Below, one piece after another: positions 5,862 through 13,121 of a DNA stretch of 14,093 nt; position 1 is the stretch's first letter, and each line of letters starts with the position of its first letter. The translations under genes were made by a program, and so were the position numbers. The DNA comes from JAIBBG01 sp043748015 (GTDB taxonomy: Bacteria > Bacteroidota > Bacteroidia > Flavobacteriales_D > Sanyastnellaceae): positions 1 through 14,093 of the forward strand of contig JAYTOA010000155.1 in assembly GCA_043748015.1 (NCBI GenBank), written 5' to 3'. The notes under the pieces were generated by a model, which saw nothing but the letters and a program-made list of their open reading frames with translations, ran no database searches and was not told the DNA's origin.

Positions 5862-6842
5862 ATGCAACAACGACCAAGAAGAAATCGCAAGTCTGAATCA
5901 ATCAGAGGAATGGTGAGGGAAACTGAAGTTTCCCTTACATCTTTCATTTATCCTATGTTTTTATTGGATGGTCAAAAGAAAGAAATTCCCATTGCTTCCA
6001 TGCCTGGAATATCCAGGTTTTCGCAGGATTTACTGCTGAAAGAAATTGAATCATGCCTGCAGCTTGGTGTGAAATCTTTTGTGATTTTTCCTGCTGTGGA
6101 AGATAGTCTCAAAGACAAGGAAGCAACTTACAGCTGGGATGAATCGAATTTCTATTTGCGAACTATCCGTGAAATAAAACAACGATTTCCTGAATGCTGT
6201 TTGATGAGTGATGTTGCGATGGATCCATACAGTAGTGATGGTCATGATGGGTATGTGCAGAATGGAAAAATAATAAATGATCGCACACTTCCGATATTAA
6301 GCCGAATGGCCGTTGCGCAAGCTGATGCCGGCATAGACATTATCGGTCCGTCGGATATGATGGATGGCCGGGTTGGTCACATCAGGAATACCCTCGATGA
6401 AAATGGATTCAGTGAAACGAGTATTATGTCGTATACCGCCAAATATTCGAGCGCATTCTACGGTCCGTTTCGCGATGCACTGGATTCTGCACCGAAGTTT
6501 GGCGACAAGAAAACATACCAGATGGATCCCGCCAACAAGCGAGAGGCACTGATTGAAGCACGGTTGGATGAAGAAGAAGGTGCCGATTTCTTAATGGTTA
6601 AACCGGCTTTGTGTTACCTCGATGTCATTCACTTATTAAAAGAAAATTCTGATTTGCCTATTGCAGCGTACAATGTAAGTGGTGAATACGCAATGTTGAA
6701 AGCCGCTGCGGAGAAAGGTTGGATACAATATGATCGTGCAATGCCGGAGATGCTATTGAGTATTCATCGTGCAGGTGCGAATGTTATCCTGACTTATTTT
6801 GCAAAGGAATATGCGATGATGAAAGCGGCCGGAAGTATTTAA
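5862..6842 (+). CDS. hemB: Delta-aminolevulinic acid dehydratase (porphobilinogen synthase, HemB)
   Basis: HemB condenses two 5-aminolevulinate molecules to porphobilinogen in tetrapyrrole synthesis. The protein has 326 residues, the usual length. The two Schiff-base lysines are visible: Lys194 in SYTAKYSSAFYGPFRDAL and Lys247 in FLMVKPALCYLD. The metal site reads SDVAMDPYSSDGHDG (116-130): aspartates occupy the places where zinc-type enzymes carry cysteines (DVCLCEY…GHCG). This puts it in the class without the catalytic three-cysteine zinc site, as in Pseudomonas aeruginosa, often magnesium-stimulated. N-terminal RPRRNRKSESIRGMVRET is the conserved beginning, supporting the ATG at 5862. An AAAGG overlaps the gap from the upstream lipoprotein. 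No other heme genes are seen in the window. The 3' end overlaps the convergent HIT gene. Confidence 0.97.
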   Translation: MQQRPRRNRKSESIRGMVRETEVSLTSFIYPMFLLDGQKKEIPIASMPGISRFSQDLLLKEIESCLQLGVKSFVIFPAVEDSLKDKEATYSWDESNFYLRTIREIKQRFPECCLMSDVAMDPYSSDGHDGYVQNGKIINDRTLPILSRMAVAQADAGIDIIGPSDMMDGRVGHIRNTLDENGFSETSIMSYTAKYSSAFYGPFRDALDSAPKFGDKKTYQMDPANKREALIEARLDEEEGADFLMVKPALCYLDVIHLLKENSDLPIAAYNVSGEYAMLKAAAEKGWIQYDRAMPEMLLSIHRAGANVILTYFAKEYAMMKAAGSI

Positions 6843-7228
6843 GCTATTCGAATTTTCTCAGCCAATTCCGCGAGTTCCTGTGAAGTCATTTTCAAACGTT
6901 CACCACTGAAATTGATATCTTTCATCACATTGAGTGGAATGAGATGAACGTGTGCATGCGGTACCTCCAGCCCGATGATGGCAACACCAATTCTTCTGCA
7001 AGGAACAGCCTTTTTCAACTTTACAGCCACTTCTTTTGCGAACAAATTGATATCACGCAAAAGAGCGTCATCCAAATCAAAGAAGTAATCTACTTCGATT
7101 TTGGGAATAACGAGCGTATGGCCGACTGCCACGGGAGTGATGTCAAGAAAGGCAAGGAACTGATCATTTTCCGCTATGCGATGACAAGGAATTTCACCTG
7201 CAATGATGCGCGAAAAAATCGTTGCCAT
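6839..7228 (-). CDS. HIT-family nucleotide hydrolase
   Basis: The protein has 129 residues and belongs to the histidine triad superfamily of the HINT type, which hydrolyses nucleoside phosphoramidates or related nucleotide conjugates. The family opening IFSRIIAGEIPCHRIAEND (4-22) is clear, as are FLDITPVAVGHTLVIPK and the catalytic triad HAHVHLIP (His91, His93, His95; His93 is the expected nucleophile). The segment before the triad reads GLEVP rather than the common GQEV(H/Q) form, a variant known in the superfamily. Its ATG shares one base with the greA stop (TAATG), so translation is coupled to greA. The substrate cannot be told from sequence. The stop overlaps that of hemB on the other strand. 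Confidence 0.93.
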   Translation of the reverse strand: MATIFSRIIAGEIPCHRIAENDQFLAFLDITPVAVGHTLVIPKIEVDYFFDLDDALLRDINLFAKEVAVKLKKAVPCRRIGVAIIGLEVPHAHVHLIPLNVMKDINFSGERLKMTSQELAELAEKIRIA

Positions 7229-7704
7229 TATCTGGAGATTTCCACTATTTCAAATTGAACTTTTCCGGCAGGAATTTGAACTTCGGCCACATCACCTACT
7301 TTCTTTCCAAGTAGTCCCTTTCCTATAGGAGAATCAACAGAGATTTTCTTTTCAGCGAGATTCGCTTCGTTCTCAGTAACCAGGGTGTATTCCATCGTGG
7401 CCTTATTCGAAAGATTCTTGATTTTCACTTTGGAAAGAATAAACACTTTGCTTGCATCTAAATGTGATGCGTCAACCAAGCGCGCATTGGAAAGTAGCGT
7501 TCCCATCTTGGCAATCTTGGCCTCAAGATGTCCCTGCGCTTCTTTGGCTGCATCATATTCGGCATTTTCAGACAGATCGCCTTTATCTCTTGCTTCAGCT
7601 ATTGCCTGAGAAATTTTAGGGCGCTCAACAGTTTTCAACTGATGTAATTCCTCTTTGAGTTTTTTGAGTCCCTCCTCTGTATAGTATGCTATTTGAGATG
7701 CCAT
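7228..7704 (-). CDS. greA: Transcription elongation factor GreA
   Basis: GreA enters the RNA polymerase secondary channel and stimulates cleavage of backtracked RNA. The 158 residues match the family length and layout. An N-terminal coiled coil (about residues 10-75) carries EARDKGDLSENAEYDAAKEA, with the acidic tip residues Asp43 and Glu46 (equivalent to E. coli Asp41 and Glu44). The C-terminal FKBP-like domain has VDSPIGKGLLGKKVGD and a final IPAGKVQFEIVEI. A TATTTTG stretch at about 7728-7734 (minus strand) resembles a -7 element but is one base short, so no firm promoter is called. The gene is followed without a gap by the HIT gene, and upstream it is insulated from the PorV operon by a terminator. 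Confidence 0.97.
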   Translation of the reverse strand: MASQIAYYTEEGLKKLKEELHQLKTVERPKISQAIAEARDKGDLSENAEYDAAKEAQGHLEAKIAKMGTLLSNARLVDASHLDASKVFILSKVKIKNLSNKATMEYTLVTENEANLAEKKISVDSPIGKGLLGKKVGDVAEVQIPAGKVQFEIVEISR

Positions 7705-7728
7705 ATTGTAATTGTTTGTGCTTACCGC

Positions 7729-7776
7729 AAAATAAAAATTAGAAAACCCCGTGAAGGGTTTCCTAACAGTTTTCTA
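7729..7776 (-). terminator. Intrinsic terminator of the PorV-family operon
   Basis: On the minus strand, TAGAAAAC (7776-7769) pairs with GTTTTCTA (7747-7740), an 8-bp perfect outer stem, with an inner CCC/GGG pairing; an alternative AAACCC/GGGTTT stem uses part of the same bases. The tract that follows, ATTTTTATTTTG, is T-rich. It begins 24 nt after the stop of the PorV-like gene and lies before greA, the right place to end the right-hand operon. Confidence 0.7.
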
Positions 7777-7799
7777 TTTGCGAATGTAAAAAAAAATTA

Positions 7800-8846
7800 T
7801 CAGATGTTCACATGCAATCCCATGCTGTGCACTCCTGAGAATGGATTTGTTACTCGATATGAATAATCGATACCGATGATTGTTCCATTCTTTCCAGCAG
7901 GTAATTGAACAGTCAAACCGCCCGATGGCCCTGTGAACGCTGTCATTCGGCTATCACTGGATGTCACATCGGTTTCATATTGATAACCGCCGCGAAGGAT
8001 GAATCTATTGTTGAAAGAATATTCAGCACCAACGCCAAACTGATCATGTGTAAATGAGTTCGAAGTGAACTGAAGATTTGCTGTCAATTTCGATTTCTCG
8101 CTAAATATGAAATCATAAGCAAAACCTACATTGACCATTGAAGGCAATTCAAATTTCTCGGCACGTTGATCAACAGTCAATGTAGTAGTGTTACCTGAAC
8201 CTGTAGCAACTGTACCTTGAACTGAAAGACCATCACCGCGATACTTCAAAGGCGGACCAACATTGCGAAGTGAAATTCCGAAACGGACATTGTCCTTTTC
8301 GCCTGTTACATAGCGGATACCTGCATCAAAAGCCATTCCTTGCGCACGCACATTATAGATGGCTTCTGAAATCAATCGCGCGGTAATTCCACCGTAAATG
8401 CTATTGGAGAATCCTTTTGCGAAGGACAAACCAATATTCGTATAGCTCGGCGAAAACGTTCCGATACCACCTTCAGGTAAACTTGTTTCTGTAATTGGAA
8501 TATCACCAAATCTCATGCTGCTAACAGAAACACCGATGGCGTTGTTCTCACCTACTTTCTGTGCAAAGCCAAAGGCGTTGATCTTTATTCCGGTACCAAC
8601 CAGGTATTGATTATTGGAGAAGATCAATTCAGTCTTTTTCACGAAGGCCAAACCAGCCACATTCAGGAATCCTGCCTCAACACCATTTACAGAAGCCATA
8701 GAAGAATTGGCTAAACCGGAACTTCTAGCCCAAGGGTTCACAAGCAGATGACTTGATCCTGCTGAACCTGCTCGGTCGGGATTTCCAGCGGTCGCACCAG
8801 CGGCGATAAACAATGAGAAGGAAAATATAATTAAGCGCTTTTTCAT
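7800..8846 (-). CDS. PorV/PorQ-family outer-membrane beta-barrel
   Basis: The protein has 348 residues with a cleavable signal peptide (about 20 residues, ending ATA before GNPDR). The mature sequence shows alternating hydrophobic strands typical of a FadL-like barrel. The family signature is clear: an early NPWARSSGLANSS segment, GFLNVAGLAFVKKTELIF, INAFGFAQKVGENNAIGVSVSSMRFGDIPIT, and a regular series of amphipathic strands ending GLHVNI. In the T9SS, PorV takes cargo from the SprA/Sov pore, and PorQ belongs to the surface attachment complex. Which role this paralogue plays is not clear. It is the last gene of the operon, 21 nt after a giant exported protein with a T9SS-like end, so it may serve that one partner. 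Family assignment is firm; function is inferred. Confidence 0.88.
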   Translation of the reverse strand: MKKRLIIFSFSLFIAAGATAGNPDRAGSAGSSHLLVNPWARSSGLANSSMASVNGVEAGFLNVAGLAFVKKTELIFSNNQYLVGTGIKINAFGFAQKVGENNAIGVSVSSMRFGDIPITETSLPEGGIGTFSPSYTNIGLSFAKGFSNSIYGGITARLISEAIYNVRAQGMAFDAGIRYVTGEKDNVRFGISLRNVGPPLKYRGDGLSVQGTVATGSGNTTTLTVDQRAEKFELPSMVNVGFAYDFIFSEKSKLTANLQFTSNSFTHDQFGVGAEYSFNNRFILRGGYQYETDVTSSDSRMTAFTGPSGGLTVQLPAGKNGTIIGIDYSYRVTNPFSGVHSMGLHVNI

Positions 8847-8867
8847 AAGCTTGTCGTCTATTAAAAA

Positions 8868-11800
8868 TTAGAATGAGTCGAGGTCAATTGGTCTGAGGAT
8901 ACCAAACCATTTCAATATTTTTTCACCGGTATTCGGCACATTGATATGAATGATATAAGTACCTGAAGCTATCGGTATGTTCTTATGATTCTTCAGATCC
9001 CAATCAATGGAAGTAGTCGGGTCAGATTTCTTGTATTGCCTGATAACAGTGCCATTAAGATCATAGATAGTCACTGTGCATACGAATGGAAGATTCGTGA
9101 TCTTTACTCTGTTATCCAACTTACCTGTTTCATATGAACTAAACGCATAATAAGGATTTGGAACAACGTTGATCATATCCAATGCACTTGTCAACGCGTC
9201 ACCATTATTGGTCAAAGGAGCAAGGTTCTTCGTCGTGAAGGAGTAAATATTCCTCCAGCTATTCAACGTATTCTCCGTCATTGTCATAGGTGAATCGTCA
9301 TAAGCATATCTCGAATAAGGTTTTGCAACACGCAATTTCACACGAACATCACCAGGGATAAGACCTTGTTCTGGTGTAAGTAAACCATCAGCAAGACCAG
9401 AGCCCACCCAAGTGCATGCGCGGAAGACTTTCTTTAGATTTCCCGGTGTAAGGTTGGGATCAGATAATTTTGAGAAAAGGAAGTTGGCTTCGTCATACCG
9501 TGGAGAGTAGAATTGATCCACAGTTGTGGCAATGGTTGCCGCTTCATTTCTAAGATTTTTGAATACATAAATCCAGTGCTGTCCGCCGAATAATGGCTGA
9601 TCGGCTCCACCGAACATTCTTCCGGTTGGATTCCATAACATGTCGTTTCCATTTTCTCCATTGAGCCATGAATCTTCACCGAATGCGATATTGAGTCGTT
9701 CACCGGTACCCGTGTCGATTGCATACCCGGGGAACCATCCCAAGCCCCAAGGAGATGTTAGATCACCTTCTGCAGCATTGTAACCATTGTCCGCACTGGT
9801 TCTTCCGTTCTTGTCAACTGAGCGGTGAACACGCAATCTCATTTTCTTAGCCGTTGTTGGCGCCCCGGAAATTCCAGGTTGCACATTGGCTATATCAGTT
9901 ATTGCCTGCATTTCGAGAACAGCGCTGCGTGTCCATTTGGTTTTATCAGATGTGAAAACAATGTCTACGTTATTTAGTCCAACGATATTCGAAATGTATG
10001 GCGTTCCAATAAATGGTGACAAATCACCCTTTAATTCATCGATAGTAGGAGCTGAATTATTTCTCCATGTACTGATGTCGGTAGCAGTCAATTGGGTTGA
10101 AGAGCTCACAAGACAATATGGTGACCACGTTCCATTCAATACCTTTTCATAAACTTCCTTTGAATCAGTGAATGGTGAATCACCCGAGCCTTGTTTGTAG
10201 TCGTCATAAATAACTTCTTCAGGATCCACGTTTGCCTCGGACTCCACTGTTCCGGAGCGTATCCAATTCAATTCTGTGAAACCATCCGAATCAGGAATTC
10301 CAAATAACCAAGGATTGGCAGGATTCGCATATTCCATACTTCCACTGATCAAGTCCGTGAAGTGTTGAACGTTTGCGCCCTCCTCATCGAAGTATTGATA
10401 CTGTCCCCAGGTGATACTGATACCATATTCCAACACGAGGTCTTCACTCAAGGTAGAGAACGAGGTAAGAGCAAATTGCTCTTCGTTAGAAGTAAGATTT
10501 TTCAACTTCCAATACATAGAATCAGCATTGAATACTCCAAGCGTGTCGATTATCGAAAGCTCGAAATCAGCAGCAGGAATTCTCAATGGATCTACCACTT
10601 TAATTTGAACGGGTCCTTTACCCGGCATGTACTCGAGCTGAGAAACCGAATAAGGGGACGACATGATTGCATTTTCACTAGTACCGGAAATGAGCAAATC
10701 ATTCGAACCATTTCCTTTACCTTCCAATCTTGTCATAAATACGCCATCACCATACGAAGAGTTAAGAACCGTTCCTCCAGACTCGGGACGCACATTATGA
10801 GGAATAGCTGCAATACGTGGAACTTCTCCAATAGCAGATTTACGAGAGGCTTTGAAAACATCATCCTGTCCGGTGCTAGTGGTCAAGTCGTATGGAATAT
10901 AGTTGTTGTATCCGTATGCAACTACCATGAAGTAATAAGTTCTGTGGTTGATTAGGTTTTTATTGCCTAGTGCAAATGCATCTTCAACGATTCTGAAAGA
11001 GTGGCGAACACCTGTATTGATTCCTTGAACCATGAGACTTGGTGTTATCAAACCTGTGGTCTGATCTCTATTGTAATTGATGATCTCAAGTATATCATTT
11101 TGCACGTCGCACTGTGCAATCAATCTTGCCTTGTCGATGTCAGCAAGGTCTGCGTTACTCACTTCTGCATCTTTCAATTGATAAACGAGATAACCTTCAA
11201 AAACATAACTTCTTTGTCTTTGATTGAATTGAGTTCCATCCTGCAAACTGTCAGGTATAGACGGGTCAAATTCCAGGTAATTCTCGCGGTAGTTATTTGA
11301 CAATGGATTCTCATTGGTCAACATCAGGATGATTTCACGATCGAGTTCTTGAACTGTAACATCCGGTGCATCCGGACCATTTACCAATTCGAAACAGTTG
11401 TCGAAAAGCGACTGCGCCTTATCATCTGCAAGTCTCAAAAGCTGAACGCTCTCGAATGGATTACCGCCAACAGCACGAGCCCAAACTACACCAAGTGTGA
11501 TATTGTTGTAATCTCCGGGAGCCAATGTAAATGGCCCTGCAGATTGGATAAAGCGACGGTCATTGGGTGAATTTCCGGCTGACACTTCTGTCCAAGGAAC
11601 TGAAGCCGCAGGCGGAACCAAACCAAAAGTATTCCAGTTGTAGGGATCTGTATCGCCCGGAAACATGTATTGTGCGTTCATTCCCGCAACAACTCCATTT
11701 CCACTTACTCCGTTTCCACCAAAAAGCATATCCTGGCCATTTTTCCAGATACCGCGCAGATAATTGTAATAGTGTTGAGGAGCAGCCGGCTCACCATTGA

Positions 11801-13088
11801 TGGCGTTGTTCGAATTGTTATAATAAACAAATCGACGCATACCGAATCGCTCATTATCGACGATTGAATCACCATATCCGATACCTAAACCTTTGTAAGG
11901 AATTCCAAGTGAATCCTCAGCGAGAATTATATCCTGCGTAAGAGGATTTGCCCATCCCTCAGCATCTTGATAAGGACCTTCGAAAAAGTCTACACCAACT
12001 GCAGGAGGATTCTGACCATATCCCAATGATGAAGCAGTTGCTTCGTCAAAAGAATCTCCATTGTAGCAATAGCCAAGACCACGTTGAACATCACATCCAA
12101 CATAGTCATCTACAGAGGTTCCTAAGTCAGGGTCAACCCATGATCCGAAATAAGTTTCTGTCAATGTCTGAGAACCCTGATTGATAAGTACGTAATTAAG
12201 GAAAGTCATATTGTTCACCTCATCATTGGTAGTGAATGAGAATGCTTGCGCACGTACTTCAATACCAATGGCCTGACCACCTGACTCTGTGTGAATATTT
12301 CCTTTGTCATTGAAAATCCAGAAATAATTTTCATCACCAAACAAAGGCACCTGATCTTCTCTTCTTCTGTGTGCGCAATCAATTTCGCGGAGAAAATCGT
12401 ACCACGGATAGTCACCATTTTCCGGATCATATACTCCGTTTGAATTCTCGTCTTTGAATGGAGCCAGGTAATAATCCTGACCAGCAGCAGTATTACCATG
12501 TGCACCATAGCTATTGAAATAGCTTGGCATTACATAACCATCAGGAAATGCCGCTTCAATCTGTTCAGCCGAAGCACCAGAATTGACTAAATCCCAGTAC
12601 GTCTTGTGCTTCTGCGCATCCAAACGGTAGGTCACCATGAATTTGTCCCACTGAATACAAGTGGCGGCAGTTACTTCAGCTGTTCCGTCATTGCTGAGTG
12701 GGCCAGGCCAGTAGTCATTTCCTTCACCACGGAATTTCACGGCAGCCAATTTCAATGTTTGGTCTTGAGACTTACCGCCCATCCAAAGACCACCGGCGTA
12801 GATGGCGGAAACGTTTCCTCCTTTAGGTACTTCGTATGCGGCGCGACTGTTTTGACGATCCTGCCACATATTTCCACCTGTTTCAATACGCGCTTTTACG
12901 TTGTTCCATTGCTGATCGACAAGACCGGTAGCAGGAGCACATGCAGCGGCGCGTGGCTCACCAGCATTGTTGCCCTCAGTGTTATTGGTTGTCATTCCCG
13001 AACCATTTCCCACATACTTGTAGGCAAACAATGGCGCGGAAATACTAATGAAGAGTGCGAGTGTGAATAGCTGCTTATATATTCTCAT
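8868..13088 (-). CDS. Giant secreted surface protein with a T9SS-like C-terminal domain
   Basis: The protein has 1406 residues. A signal peptide (MRIYKQ, hydrophobic core, cut about after Ala22 in PLFA) sends it through Sec. Residues about 200-570 hold conserved segments seen in large Bacteroidota secreted proteins: DENSNGVYDPENGDYP (213-228), which contains a DxNxNGxxD calcium-type loop, then DPDLGTSVDDYVGCD and FIQSAGPFTLAPGD (513-526). A stretch around YYFMVVAYGYNNY looks like a fibronectin III-type strand pattern. The last 99 residues, from VVPNPYY, resemble a T9SS sorting domain (VTIYDLNGTVIRQ, then IASGTYIIHI), but end with an extra KWFGILRPIDLDSF. No enzyme motif is found. Its place between a TonB-dependent receptor and a PorV-family barrel, with short gaps, suggests one surface complex. 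Export by T9SS is likely; the role is unknown. Confidence 0.8.
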   Translation of the reverse strand: MRIYKQLFTLALFISISAPLFAYKYVGNGSGMTTNNTEGNNAGEPRAAACAPATGLVDQQWNNVKARIETGGNMWQDRQNSRAAYEVPKGGNVSAIYAGGLWMGGKSQDQTLKLAAVKFRGEGNDYWPGPLSNDGTAEVTAATCIQWDKFMVTYRLDAQKHKTYWDLVNSGASAEQIEAAFPDGYVMPSYFNSYGAHGNTAAGQDYYLAPFKDENSNGVYDPENGDYPWYDFLREIDCAHRRREDQVPLFGDENYFWIFNDKGNIHTESGGQAIGIEVRAQAFSFTTNDEVNNMTFLNYVLINQGSQTLTETYFGSWVDPDLGTSVDDYVGCDVQRGLGYCYNGDSFDEATASSLGYGQNPPAVGVDFFEGPYQDAEGWANPLTQDIILAEDSLGIPYKGLGIGYGDSIVDNERFGMRRFVYYNNSNNAINGEPAAPQHYYNYLRGIWKNGQDMLFGGNGVSGNGVVAGMNAQYMFPGDTDPYNWNTFGLVPPAASVPWTEVSAGNSPNDRRFIQSAGPFTLAPGDYNNITLGVVWARAVGGNPFESVQLLRLADDKAQSLFDNCFELVNGPDAPDVTVQELDREIILMLTNENPLSNNYRENYLEFDPSIPDSLQDGTQFNQRQRSYVFEGYLVYQLKDAEVSNADLADIDKARLIAQCDVQNDILEIINYNRDQTTGLITPSLMVQGINTGVRHSFRIVEDAFALGNKNLINHRTYYFMVVAYGYNNYIPYDLTTSTGQDDVFKASRKSAIGEVPRIAAIPHNVRPESGGTVLNSSYGDGVFMTRLEGKGNGSNDLLISGTSENAIMSSPYSVSQLEYMPGKGPVQIKVVDPLRIPAADFELSIIDTLGVFNADSMYWKLKNLTSNEEQFALTSFSTLSEDLVLEYGISITWGQYQYFDEEGANVQHFTDLISGSMEYANPANPWLFGIPDSDGFTELNWIRSGTVESEANVDPEEVIYDDYKQGSGDSPFTDSKEVYEKVLNGTWSPYCLVSSSTQLTATDISTWRNNSAPTIDELKGDLSPFIGTPYISNIVGLNNVDIVFTSDKTKWTRSAVLEMQAITDIANVQPGISGAPTTAKKMRLRVHRSVDKNGRTSADNGYNAAEGDLTSPWGLGWFPGYAIDTGTGERLNIAFGEDSWLNGENGNDMLWNPTGRMFGGADQPLFGGQHWIYVFKNLRNEAATIATTVDQFYSPRYDEANFLFSKLSDPNLTPGNLKKVFRACTWVGSGLADGLLTPEQGLIPGDVRVKLRVAKPYSRYAYDDSPMTMTENTLNSWRNIYSFTTKNLAPLTNNGDALTSALDMINVVPNPYYAFSSYETGKLDNRVKITNLPFVCTVTIYDLNGTVIRQYKKSDPTTSIDWDLKNHKNIPIASGTYIIHINVPNTGEKILKWFGILRPIDLDSF

Positions 13089-13121
13089 TGTTATGCTTTT
13101 CTAAAATTCAAAAATCACCTG

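Noticed and set aside
7728..7735. Promoter for greA on the minus strand (TATTTTG)
   Set aside because: It is one base short of the -7 pattern, has no clear -33 TTG, and lies in the T tract of the terminator; too weak to call.
10362..10955. 197-codon open frame on the plus strand
   Set aside because: It lies wholly antisense to the giant secreted protein, whose frame continues uninterrupted; the composition shows no recognisable domain.
12606..13070. 154-codon open frame on the plus strand
   Set aside because: It is antisense to the N-terminal part of the giant protein, including its signal peptide, and resembles no known family.
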